Shown here piece after piece: positions 53,205 through 64,000 of a stretch of 64,000 bases of DNA; position 1 is the first letter of the stretch, and every line of letters starts with the position of its first letter. Source of the DNA: Scatophagus argus (lineage: Eukaryota > Chordata > Actinopteri > Scatophagidae); the NCBI RefSeq assembly GCF_020382885.2, contig NC_058496.1, positions 22,238,501 to 22,302,500 on the forward strand, given 5' to 3'. Below the pieces are notes generated by a model that saw nothing but the letters and a program-made list of their open reading frames with translations, was not told where the DNA came from and searched no databases. The translations under genes were made by a program, and so were the position numbers.

Positions 53205-54740
53205 GCTAACTGAACTTCAAATATGGACCTACCTTGGTGGGTTAGGTTTTCTGACTTGATAGCTAGCAGCGGTAAATCTCTCAGCATCCTACGTAACCGA
53301 TACAAATTAAAATGTGCTAAATCCCACTTTACAGTTGCCGCCACTGAATTGCTAACTACGCGGAAATGCGTGTGTGTCGCTAAAATGATTCGACTAAAAC
53401 GGCCCAAAGATCGTCTAGGGAAACTTTTTTTCCAGTGGAAAACCCTAACCCTAACCCCTAAACCTTTATTGAAAATTTTAGAATAAAGAAAATCTTAATA
53501 GCCCCAGCAAACAAATTTCAAAAGTAGTCAGCAAAAAAATACTCATAGAATCAACTGATTGTCAGAATGGGTCCTATCAGTCTTAGTGTTATAACTGGTT
53601 GATATGCAGCCGATATTAAATGTTTTTATACTTTCAGGTAGAAATCAATAACATAGCATCATATATTATATCTTGATGACTTGTTTTGGCACAAAGATCT
53701 TGATCTACAAGTAGCAATTCTAGCTGTAAAATAAATGCATTGGATGCATATAATTACAAAGTGCAATGTTTCCACTTATGGAGGAGTAAAAGTCTTGGCT
53801 AAAGCAGCTTAAAATGAAAATTCTCAAGTAAAATAAATGTACGTCAAAATTCTACTTTAGTACAGTGCTTGATTAAGCTAAAAGTATTTACCTAATTTCC
53901 ACTACTGTTGTTCAGGCATGCACATGTTTTTTTTCACATTTTGAGAAAAGTATGAAGCTGGAAGCATTGTTTTCTTTATGGATTTATGGATTTGATATTT
54001 CCCAAACAGACGTTTAGACAGCTGTTATGCTGTAGTGTGAGCAGATAAAAACAAAACCACACCGGTTAAAAAAAAAAAAAAGAAAAAAGATTTTATTAAA
54101 ACAAGTAAAAATGAACAGTGTGGCATCTGTCCAAATATTTTTGTGAAAACTGTAATCAATCAAAGTAATGAAAGATGAGCACTGTTGAGAGGAGCCTGAG
54201 ATCTTACAATTTCACTGACAACTGCTTGATAATAGATTGTAATTATTTGATTATTCTTTTAGGACCTTGACTTTTTTATTTTTAAATTAACATGTTATTC
54301 AGTCAGTTCTTTCAGAACATAAATCTGTCCCTATTTTGAGACACCGAGGGGCTTTTAAAAAGAATATACAAATGTAATTTATTTGAGAAAAAGGTTGTTA
54401 AGTGTAAAATTTTCTCAAAGTCGGGATTAAAGCTCAAATTCCTAGAAACAGTACATTCTACGAGAACACCAGTTTTTCATTTTTTCCAGAGCAGCCCTGA
54501 TCTGAAAGATCTGAGACAAATGGTTTCCACAGAAGAGCGGCAGAGTGAGACATCTTCACTTTCCCTCCTCTGTAGTTCCCATCAGGAGTCTAGTTAGTCA
54601 CATGACAGAGCTGGGACTCCCCGCTCCTCCTCTCTTCCCCTCTCTCTGTCAGTCGACTGTTTTCTCTGTCTATCGTTGTGTGTGGGTCTGTTAGCTAACT
54701 GCTAGCTAAAATCACCATCAAACGCAGGAACGACGTGAAC
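53205..54740. promoter_or_regulatory. Head-to-head intergenic promoter region of rnf214-like and snx2
   Basis: 1.5 kb separates the two start codons. GCTAGC/GCTAAC motifs cluster just upstream of each start (53220-53360 and 54689-54711). A telomere-like AACCCTAACCCTAACCC run lies at 53441-53457. The middle is AT-rich with no other feature. A shared bidirectional promoter is possible but the distance allows two separate ones. Confidence 0.5.
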
Positions 54741-54839
54741 ATGGCGGACACAGCCAGGGACCCTCCACCGGAGCACACCAACTTCCAGGAGCTGGAGGAC
54801 GGGGAGGACTTGTTCCCGGAACCGGCCGCCACACAGGAG
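54741..54839 (+). CDS. snx2: snx2 coding exon 1
   Basis: Residues 1-33, [20 protein letters not shown] to AATQE. Donor GTGAGG. The start codon lies in ACATGGCGG, a good Kozak context. Confidence 0.93.
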
Positions 54840-57392
54840 GTGAGGAGGAGGAAGAGGTGATGAAGGGAGGCCGAGGGGAGCTGTGGCAGCCAGGGCGTGA
54901 TGCTTCGAGCTGACAACAAATGAAAACTTAGAGGGGGAGCAAGCAGGCGGGCTACAATTAAAGCAGTTAACTGTTAATTGTTGTTTTTTGCGTGTGTAGA
55001 AGCACCTGGTTTATTCATCTCTGCACTGTCATCACACAGAAAGACAGACCTTGAAACGCTTAAAATGCTCTATGCAACAGCAATAATAGTGGCCTTCAAA
55101 GCGACAATTACAGGAGCCGAGGAGGGTCATATTTCCGCCGAAAGAGACGCAGAATAGGTGTGTTTGTTTGCCGTCAGGTGACAGTCACGCAGGTGTGGGT
55201 GATGCATTCAGGACTGACTGGAAAAACAGAAAAACCACTAAAAGTGTAGTCCTGCAGATTAAAGTTTCCCGTTTGTTGTAGTAATGCTTTGGTGTATTTG
55301 AATTCATTAAAGACAGTGGCTAAAGTTTTTAAATGTAGTGGCTCTTAGCAAAGACAGTTTTTATGGTTTTGAATGATACGTTCATTATAAACCTTTTCGG
55401 AACTGGACAGTGTTTTTAACACAAGGTCAGGATAGTTCTAAAACTACTAAGTTACAAGTAAAAAGACACAAAACAACAAAATGACAAATTTCAGTTCAAT
55501 GCAGTTATTAACTAATAAAAGAACATGACAAACGATGTTGATATACGTTTTGCTGTCGCTCATTGTGTCCACAGGAGGTCTGTACAGTCCTTGGCCTTGT
55601 AAAACTATGTTTCACATGGCTGTGGACAAAAATGAGTCTTTGAGATGAAAACTGTTTTATTAACTATATTTGGAATAATTTGTACTGTGGTCAACTAGAA
55701 CTGTCACATTTATGAAATGAATCAGTAAAACACATTCACATTGCTGTTCCGTTCTGATTTCACCATTCAGCACAGCAGTAGATAGACAGGTGTCTTTGAC
55801 ACAGAAAACCTCTGGCACATGTTTCAACTTTTCGGAAACATTTAGGAAAATGCATTGAATCAGAATAAACTTAACTGGATGGTCATAGTGACACGAGAAA
55901 TTTTTCCTTAGGTTGCAAGTTAATGATTCTCATTTGCATGCAGTGCAGAGAAGAAATTTAAAGGATGATACCCCTACAAACACTCAGCCAAACAAATATA
56001 AGCAAACTTAAACACGGAGCTGTTACATACAAGAAAAAGACAGTACAAGAAAAAAAAAAAGACAACTGGCAGAAACAGTAGTTATGGGTGACATGAAATC
56101 CTCTGCTGACAAAACCTGCAAGCTAAAAGTCCTGTTGTTGATCGACACCCAAAGGATTTGCGCTTGAAGTATAATGAAAGAACAGAAGTGAAGCAAATCT
56201 GACTTAATGACGATTAAATCAGAATGCCAAAAGCTGCCATGCCAGATTTCAGATGGATGTATTGTCATGTGTTTGAACAAAAGACACATTCAGCCGTCCA
56301 AGTTTGTCAGTTCCCTCCAAAATATCCATTTGGTTGTTCCACAAATGAATGATATCAGCATTTTCTGAACTGCATCACAGTAAAAAGGAAATGAACAGTG
56401 GCTGTTGAAAGAAGGTGGGACGTGAACCACAGCTTCCTGTGTCACAGGCTTGAGAATGGGCATCCCTGTTGTTGCTGTAAGTGCTAGCCAGTGCAGTGAG
56501 GGAACTGTGATGTTACTGGAACTTCTCTGTCTTTTTTCCCCTCAGTTCTTTCCAACATGCTGTTGAACGCTGCCAGCAAGCTCCAGAAACTAAACGTTCA
56601 GGTGTAGCTATTAGATAAGTGGTGTTTCTCTTTTGGTAGATTTACAATGATTAATCATAGAAGAGACACAGACACAGAGCCTCTCTGCTTGACTTTGATT
56701 TACAGCTTTGGTTCAAAATTAATTTAATGCTCAAAAACTGCAATAACGGGTAAAATTAGCAAACACTGTTCCACTGTGACTTTCCGGTGGAAAAACACTT
56801 GCGGGTATCGTGCATATTTTTAACTGATATCCATAAATATAATAAATTTGCACATTTTACTACAGTTCTGTTGACTTTTCACTTGTGTTAGCTTGCGTTT
56901 ACTAAGCAAGTTTGTTGTAGGACTGAAGTACGTGTTTGTTGACACAACTTGCACAAGAAATCTTTTTAGTTTGGACCTCTTAGGCTTGGTTTATTTCTTC
57001 CACAAACATGAAAGCCTGAATCTAACATGATGGTTGTCCCCAGACGTGTATGTACGTCCTATGACAATAGTTGTCCCTCTAAATAGGAATAGCAATAAGC
57101 CAGTACAGAACAATGAAGGTAAAGGTGAACAGTTTGGTTCAAAATAAGACAACAGCAGATGAAGAGGATACATTTTGAAGTGTAACATGAGAACTATATG
57201 CATGGCTAGATACCACTAGTGATAAATAAAAAAATGTTTTTTCAAGATTTTAGCAGGCAGACATAGAAGAGGAGTGAGACTTCATCTGTGAAAATATCTC
57301 TGAATGTCAGTTTCTTATTTGAAAAGTTTCCTCTTCAACTGTGTTGTAACTTCAGTGACAAAGTCATTAGGCTGCAACAGTGGTACACTCAC

Positions 57393-57447
<55 letters not shown>

Positions 57448-60400
57448 CAAGCCCGTTTTTCTGTTTTTGTTATGTCAGCATTGCGGATTTCATTCCTGGT
57501 GATGATTGTCTTCCTTGAGTGTCACAACAGCACTCTTCAGTGACCTGTGTGTGTGTGTGTGTGTGTGTGTCTGACATCCACTTCCCTTGTGAGCAGCAGA
57601 ATTAGTCTGGGTGTGTTGTCATGGCTGACACGCTGCTTTACAATCACCAATAAATGGATGAAGGTTGTTAAGGTGGACTGGGATTAAGCAGAGTGTTTAA
57701 TAACATCTGACTTGTTTTTTTTCTATCTTCTGGTGTCTCAGTTTGCAGGATTGTGAAAGCAATTCTGTCTCCCGTCTGATATCCACATACACTCAGTTGC
57801 CGGTTTATTGGCTCTGCCAAGCTAAATCTAATATAACAGTCCTGCACTAAATTCCGCCCCCATTTTAGTATTTTCTCTTTTGTGTGTCAGCATCATTCAG
57901 CTGTGACATGGATTTCCTTTGGAGTGTCCTCATGGTCCCTTCTTGCACAAATATTTCCTGCAGGTTTTTTAGCCATGCTAGCAGCTCCAGGGGCAGCAGT
58001 CAGCCCACCACTTTGGTCAAGACTGAAATGTCTCATTGACACATCACGTTCATGTTAAACTGTGGAATGACTGTAATTGCTGTTATTCCAGTTCACTTCT
58101 GTCCTGGACCTCTGAGTTCTTCTTGGTTACATGTCCTTGTTTGTCGTAGCTTTTCCCAGTTTAATCAGGAAAAGATTAATATTGTTCTGCATTTGAGATG
58201 TCAAAGTATCAATATGTCACTGATGCAGATATAAAGCTATGATCTGTTCAGCTGGTTTATTCGTTCAGTATAGTGAATAGTATTGAATTGATGTATAGTT
58301 AGCATGTGTGTCTGCTGTGTGTATTTCCTCTGACCCCTCTGTGTGTTTGCTGAGTAAGGAAGGAGGAAGCTCCTCGTTCTCACTCATTTCCTCTTCTCTC
58401 CATCCACACTCTCTCCACCATCCTCTCCTCTTTTTGCCTGCTCAGCTAAAATCTCTCTGTCATTCTCTACTTGGACTCTCTGTGTGAATGGGAACAAGAG
58501 TTTATTTTTGAAGCAGCAAATGAAGTTTTCATTCACTGTTCCTCCCTTCACACTCAGTTTGAAGGCCAGTATTTAACCCAGTACAGCCAGTCTTTGTATG
58601 TTTGAGCTAATGTAGCTCATTATAAATTATTCCTTAAATTTCTCTAAAAAATATATATTTTTTTTAATTAAAAAATACTGTCTTTTTGTCTCTGAACCGC
58701 AACACAAACTCAGCTTACAGTCAACAAACAGCTGACAATCAATTACAAAATAACTTTTTAACAGCATTATTTTTATACAGGGTGAACCTGCAAAACAAAA
58801 CCCATTATATATGTGTGCAAAGTTAAGTGTGTAAAGTTGCGACGCACTCTGCACATGTGATCCAGCAACTGTCAACTGCTGCATGCAAATGAAGAAGTGT
58901 TCACATTTAATCCTTTGTTGTAAGGGGTCTGCGTTGGTCAGGACATGTTGCTACATGGACCAATAAGAGGGTGAAAGTCCAGTTTTAGCTATTGACACTT
59001 GTGACTGAAAACATTGCACTACTGAGGCATTTGGACCCTGAGAAGGGTTTTACTGCTCTGCTGTTCTGGATAAATTTAATTATTTGATCCTCCATGAAGC
59101 CTATTGTCATGTAACAAGTAAAAATACAGCCTCCAGTTAACACCGTAAACTACTAGGAATGTGAACTTGCATATATTTGATGGGTGTGTTGCCCAGTCAA
59201 ATGAAAAAAAATGAAACTTTTGACATTTTTTCCAGAGCTAAAGCTTGAGGAAATTTCATAGAAATCTGGCCAGTGGTTTTGGAAAACACCGTCCTGTCAC
59301 TTAAACCACAGATACTCTGTGCTACTACTTCAGTATAACAGATTAGATTACAGTCAAGTTGCTCTGATGTCGGTAATGTAGTGTCAGTCACTCATTGCTG
59401 ACCACAAGTGCTTGTGAGTCTGTTTCAATGGAAGGAGCTGTAACGGTTGCTGTGAGGTCCCATGATCAGCACCTCACTGCTGCTGCTGATCGACCAGTTT
59501 TACCTTTGGTGTTTTTGGAGCAACTGGTTGGTTCCTTGCTGGCAGGCAGGAAGTTCAGTAGGATAGATGACCCAAGCTGCTCGAAGCTTTTCTTCCTTTT
59601 CTTCTCCTGTGGAATATGTCGAGTCTGCACAGCAACTGTACAGATGTAGCTGCCGCTCTGCTGCCACGTTCCTCCTCTGCTGCTGTGAAAGTTTGCTGTG
59701 GCTGTGAAATAGTGCAGTTAAGTCACTGTGGGCCTTAGAGGAACTGTGTGGAAGTGAAATAGCCTGGAATAACAAAGTTTAAATGACAATGTGCATGCAT
59801 ATTTAATTCAGTAGCCATGTACTATACTTAACTGATGAAGTGCCTTAATAATGAAGTAACAGTCTATCCATGATTGTGGAAGGTCAAATCTTGCCATACA
59901 AGACCTCAAGAAATGAATTCTTTCATTATAGAAACTCAGTTTGAAGAGAGAAAGGTCAGCAATAATCAAGGCTGAAACACAAAACAAAACATTGTCAGCA
60001 TATCATAAACAGTTGTGGTGTCAGGAATCTAAAACTTTTTCTGTGTAACAAATGCTTTATACTAATAATTCATGCCATTAAAGTATCACTTGGCTTTCTA
60101 TTACTTCTAAAAACTTGTGTGGTTGTTCTTTTCAGTCGGAACCAGCCAGTCTACCTGCTGAAGACATCAGCACCAACTCAAATGGACCCAAACAGGATTC
60201 ACTATTTGATGACGATCCAGAGGACCTGTTCGCAGGTACACACACACACACACACACCCGGCAAATATAAATATAGATCTATATATATATATATATACAT
60301 AGTAATTATTTTAAGCTGTACTAGTGTGGATAAAATGACACTAGTGGCTTGTTGATACTCCGCTAAATAATGTGTGGCATAAAACAGATGAGTCAAATGT

Positions 60401-63196
60401 AAAACAATGAAAAGAATCTCCTTTGCTTGTGTTTGTGTCTGTCGTCAACACGTGATGTGTTCACGTTCGTGTGAGTTGCTCTCACCTGCTTATCAGAATC
60501 AGAATTCCTTTATTTATCCCCAAAGGGAAATTCTTTAAATGGGAATTGTTGTTGCTCGCTGGCACTGTAGTGGGTGATTTGGACAAATCTAGAGCAGCAC
60601 ATGGAAAAAGAGAAGGAGGAGAAACTGCATGTCATTATAAATACATTGTTTGTCCCTTTTTTAGGCTGCTATAGGTGACTTATAAACTGAAGTCATGTTT
60701 GAAGCTCAGCCTTAATGCTGTCTTAGTTTGCATCATGATGTACTGACTTTTTTTGTTCACGCTCACTGTGTCTCCTTGTCTTTGTCCTGTCATAGAGGCT
60801 ACAGAGGAGGTTTCGTTGGACAGCCCAGAGAGAGACATCCTGCTGTCTGACGGCCCGTCACCTGCCATCACGCCCATCACCCCTCCCACCTCCGTCATCA
60901 CCCCTCGCATCAACCTCACCCACGACGACATGTTCACACACTCCTCCTTTGATGAGGTGACTGCACTCACACATCCCGCTTGATATTTTGCATGTGGCAT
61001 GTTTCGTCCTTTCTGATTAGACCATTTTAGTCGTTATTTTTAGGGCAACTTCATGGAGACTTTTTTTTGCTTGGAACAGAAATTATTGCCTCACTAAATG
61101 TCATGATATTATCCCACTGTTAAATGTTCATAGCCAAAATATTATCCCATCATTATGCAGCTTATACTGAGCTGTATTGTGATGTACTATCAAGTTTGTG
61201 TTTAGTTTGTTTGCCATGTTGGCTGTTTTAGATTTGTTGTTTTTTTTGCCTTTGCCTGGTTAGCATCTTCCTCTGCTTCCTCTGCTACTGTTTCTCTGCA
61301 TACAGGCTGGTGATGCTCCTGCGATTTTGCTAGTAGCACTCAAAGAATATCTTTCTCTTTAAATTAAAGAGCACAAAAGTCACATGAATCACTTTTGGAG
61401 GGACGATTTTTACTTTCGTTGAAGCTTTCGTCAATCAAATATTTCATCTTATTTAGCAGCTGTCATCGTATATTGACAGGCTTTACTGTAGAAAAAAGAT
61501 CTTGAAAAATGTCTGCAAACCTAACAAATTGGAAAATATTCAGTGACCGTTTTCAGAAGTGTCTTATCCCTGTTTCCTGTAGATTGAAGAGGAGGAGGGT
61601 GGCGATTCATTCGACATTCATATATCAGTGTCGGACCCTGAGAAAGTTGGTGAGTATGCACTGAGCTCACATCACTGTTGTCCTTGAACATCCTGGAGCA
61701 GGAGACACTTTCTTTTTCACTACAATATCAGGAAAAAAATGATCTTCCAAATAGTTTCTAGAACGTGATGATTTTCCTCATTTATCGGGGAGTCAGTGCT
61801 TGTATTTTTACAACTTCTGACATTTCACACTAACCTCCCTTTTCTTTTTGTCCTTCCTGTCCCCTCCCTGACCTTAATAGACATGTTGGAGGTGACAAAC
61901 TCTTAAAGGGATGAAGTAAAATGCAGAGCAGACAGTGACACAGACCAACGGTCTGCTCAGTCATACTAGATAGACAGATAGATAGATAGATAGATACTTT
62001 ATTGATCCTGAGGGAAATTCAAGAAATTATCTATCCACTGTTAGTCATCACACTTTATTATGGTGCTAAAGGTTTATTGATGGAACACAACTGAAGTTCT
62101 GCAGCTGTGACAGTGCCCCCTGCAGGCTCTAAAGTGTTATTACAGGTCACGGTCTCACCACGTGTGGACAGAACAAACAGCACTTTGATGATTTTGGTGG
62201 TTTGAAACTAAAAAGATGAAACCTTTCCAAACAGTTAATAATCTGACTGTACCCGACTTTCAGTTTGTATTCAACAGGCGGTATAGCAAGGTGACAAGGA
62301 GACGGTAAACTGTTGACACACTCAGTTTGCTGGGGAAAAAAAAAAACACATTTGACCAGTTTAACCAGATTAAGCAGAGTGTACTCCTGTTTCAAGCATC
62401 AGTTCTTTATTTAACTCTTTAGCATTAATGTTGTTTAAATAGTCACTCACATGACAGTATTTATGTGTGTGTATTTGGCTTCTTACTGATGAGACTTTGT
62501 AGAAAACTGTTCATTTCTTTTGAGTGATTCAGCTTCGTGTGTGTGTGTTTGTCTTCCAGGTGATGGGATGAATGCATACATGGCCTACAAAGTGACGACC
62601 AAGGTGATCAAACTGTGTACTTTCATGTCTTTTATGTCATGTTTGTTCGTATGACAGTAAATAAAGCTAAAACAGACACATTAGGCTGCGATGTTTGTTA
62701 ATACACCCTCCTCATAAAAGCTGTGTGTGGCTAAACCAGACGGGTGACCATTTTAGGACATCTCAGTCTTTTTTTTTTTTTTTGGACTTTGTGACAGTCA
62801 CCTTTATATCAGCATGCATATGTAGCATAGTAGCATATTCATGTTAGTATCGGTGTCAAACCACAGGTCATGGGTTCAACTTTTGGATAATGTGAAATTT
62901 TGGCCTGTTGGTGGCACTAGAGGAAAAGTCAGGAGATCAGCCACATTGTTGCATCCGCTGAGTAACTAGAATATCTGTACAGATATTTTTGTCTGGACCA
63001 AAGTGATGGACTGACAAGATGACACTCTCTCTCTTCAAGCTAGTGTAGCTAAAAACTTTTTAGCCACACTAACATTTCCAGGTACAACTGTTGACATTCA
63101 GGCCATGTTTCTGTTTGCCTTATAGTGAACAAACAGTCCTCCTCTGTTTGGCACTTAAGAATTGGAAAACCTCTCCAGACCTCACATTTATATACT

Positions 63197-63261
<65 letters not shown>

Positions 63262-63813
63262 CTCTCACTCAGACCACCTTGTCTCTGTTTAAGAGTAATG
63301 AGTTTTCAGTAAAACGACGTTTCAGCGATTTTCTGGGTCTGCACAGTAAACTGGCCTCCAAGTACCTGCACATAGGCTACATTGTCCCCCCAGCACCAGA
63401 GAAAAGCATTGTGGGTGAGTACAGTCATGGCCACCCGAGTTGCCTCTGAGTTTGTAAGGGTCACTCAGGTACATCCACAGGACCACAAATTAAACAGACT
63501 TTTGTTCACTTCAGTAATTTGTTGCCAGATGTTAACACACCCATATTTCACTGTCTGTGCTGTTAAAGGAGACAAACAGTAAATATTCATAAATGAAAAC
63601 AACATAAATGTGAGCATAATGCAGTTATAAGTGCTGTATAAGTACAGCTCAGTGCATCTGTGTTCTGAACATTGTGACTGTCCTTGACCCTTATTGTTAA
63701 TCAGTTATGTTAACGAGTGTCTCCTCCTCTGCAGGGATGACCAAGGTAAAGGTAGGGAAGGAGGACCAGTCGTCCAATGAGTTTGTCGAAAAGAGGAGGT
63801 CAGCCCTTGAGAG
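54741..63813 (+). CDS. snx2: Sorting nexin-2, 5' part (runs off the window)
   Basis: Exons 54741-54839, 60136-60235, 60796-60956, 61583-61649, 62560-62603, 63273-63414 and 63735-63813 join in phase and encode the first 230 residues plus two bases of codon 231 (human SNX2 is 519 aa). SNX2 binds phosphoinositides through its PX domain and works with SNX5/6 in endosomal retromer-linked sorting. The acidic N-terminus [11 protein letters not shown] matches human [12 protein letters not shown] and resembles SNX1/2 adaptor motifs. [20 protein letters not shown] and [20 protein letters not shown] are near-identical to human SNX2. The PX domain starts about 136 and shows [13 protein letters not shown] (172-) and the [11 protein letters not shown] stretch. 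The end of PX and the BAR domain lie beyond the right edge. Confidence 0.96.
57394..57444 (+). repeat. CA dinucleotide microsatellite
   Basis: About 25 uninterrupted AC units, the longest CA tract in the window. Confidence 0.97.
57546..57570 (+). repeat. TG dinucleotide microsatellite
   Basis: About 12 TG units, 100 bp after the CA tract and complementary to it. Confidence 0.97.
57786..58070 (+). repeat. Teleost repeat fragments in snx2 intron 1
   Basis: CACTCAGTTGCCGGTTTATT with ATAACAGTCCTGCACTAAAT, and further on TAGCCATGCTAGCAGCTCC and CCACTTTGGTCAAGACTGAA, match phrases of dispersed fish repeats that I recognise. Probably nested or degenerate pieces. Confidence 0.5.
60136..60235 (+). 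CDS. snx2: snx2 coding exon 2
   Basis: Residues 34-66, [20 protein letters not shown] and DDPEDLFA. Human has [20 protein letters not shown]. The donor GTACAC merges into a CA microsatellite. Confidence 0.95.
60238..60257 (+). repeat. CA microsatellite at the snx2 exon 2 donor
   Basis: CA units start within the donor itself. A short TA tract (60281-60297) follows. Confidence 0.95.
60494..60540 (-). repeat. Non-LTR-retrotransposon-like 3' tail
   Basis: CCTTTATTTATCCCCAAAGG followed by GAAATTC is a variant of a tail widely shared by fish LINE/SINE-type repeats. Only the tail is visible. Confidence 0.45.
60796..60956 (+). CDS. snx2: snx2 coding exon 3
   Basis: Residues 67-120, [40 protein letters not shown] and FTHSSFDE. 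Confidence 0.95.
61583..61649 (+). CDS. snx2: snx2 coding exon 4
   Basis: Residues 121-142, [20 protein letters not shown] and KV. Acceptor TTCCTGTAG, donor GTGAGT. Confidence 0.93.
61968..62025 (-). repeat. TAGA microsatellite joined to a retrotransposon-like tail
   Basis: TAGA/CAGA units (61968-61995) are followed by TACTTTATTGATCCTGAGGG and AAATTC, a common fish arrangement in which the tetranucleotide tract is the 3' end of a minus-strand retroelement. Confidence 0.6.
62560..62603 (+). CDS. snx2: snx2 coding exon 5 (PX)
   Basis: Residues 143-157, [15 protein letters not shown], start of the PX fold. The donor GTGATC is weak. Confidence 0.95.
63200..63257 (+). repeat. TC microsatellite before snx2 exon 6
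   Basis: About 29 TC units ending 15 nt before the exon 6 acceptor. Confidence 0.97.
63273..63414 (+). CDS. snx2: snx2 coding exon 6 (PX)
   Basis: Residues 158-204, [20 protein letters not shown] to [11 protein letters not shown]172-R173-F174 lie in the phosphoinositide-binding RRF motif. A long TC microsatellite forms the polypyrimidine tract. Confidence 0.96.
63735..63813 (+). CDS. snx2: snx2 coding exon 7 (PX, last in window)
   Basis: Residues 205-230, [20 protein letters not shown] then RRSALE and two bases of the Arg codon. The donor GTATGA fits human ALERYLQ. Reading on would give unrelated residues. Confidence 0.92.
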
Positions 63814-64000
63814 GTATGATGAGAAGAAAATAATAAATACACAAAAAACAAGTGCAGTTTCTTCTCTGCTGCAGATTGTAGGGTGTTTAAAGAGCCATGA
63901 ATCTCCATGCTTTATCCTGGAAGATGGTGAAGAGAAATGTGCAAATTTGTTTCATTTCATGTCAATGTAGACTTTACTGCAGATTAAATTATCCAAAACA

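Larger units (their letters stand above)
54840..60135 (+). other. snx2: snx2 intron 1
   Basis: A 5.3-kb intron with no internal exon seen. It holds CA (57394-57444) and TG (57546-57570) microsatellites and teleost repeat fragments at about 57786-58070. Confidence 0.75.

Overview
The window looks like nuclear DNA from a ray-finned fish, most likely a percomorph-type teleost. The evidence is the set of vertebrate multi-exon genes with short introns and GT-AG splice sites, tRNA-derived SINEs of types common in teleosts, Tc1-like transposon remnants, and abundant CA/GT, CT and GGAT microsatellites. There is no bacterial, phage or CRISPR-like content.

Four protein-coding genes can be assembled exon by exon with consistent reading phase: lox (lysyl oxidase, + strand, 8622-13626, 7 coding exons, 384 aa), sncaip (synphilin-1, + strand, 23891-34241, 11 coding exons, about 935 aa), an rnf214-like RING-finger gene (- strand, 53204-49367, 6 coding exons, 567 aa) and the 5' part of snx2 (sorting nexin-2, + strand, from 54741, 7 exons to 63813, running off the right edge inside the PX domain). 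LOX, SNCAIP and SNX2 are neighbours on human 5q23, so the block is conserved synteny. The rnf214-like gene does not belong to that human block, and lox is on the same strand as sncaip whereas in human it is opposite.

Layout: 1-8621 is lox upstream DNA with a SINE carrying a 12-bp target-site duplication (1660-2048), a GGAT microsatellite and a possible regulatory element around 5.33-5.56 kb. Lox follows, with one Tc1-like remnant in intron 1 and a second, inverted one just downstream (14496-15075). The span 13.7-23.8 kb is intergenic, with a second SINE and a candidate sncaip promoter near 18.9-19.3 kb. The span 34.2-49.4 kb is intergenic and holds a block that looks like conserved non-coding regulatory DNA (about 41.0-42.1 kb), two striking hairpin-forming palindromes (45572-45617 and 46287-46353) and a diverged direct repeat. 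Rnf214-like and snx2 are head to head, 1.5 kb apart.

The genes do not form one pathway. LOX is a secreted collagen/elastin cross-linking enzyme, synphilin-1 an ankyrin-repeat cytoplasmic scaffold, RNF214 a RING E3-type protein and SNX2 an endosomal retromer-associated sorting nexin. I see no convincing novel biological system. The most worthwhile leads are the rnf214-like insertion in this block, the palindromes, the shared catalytic Glu-to-Gln change in both Tc1 remnants, microsatellites abutting many splice sites, and the putative conserved non-coding cluster. Homology calls rest on remembered family sequences; no search was run.
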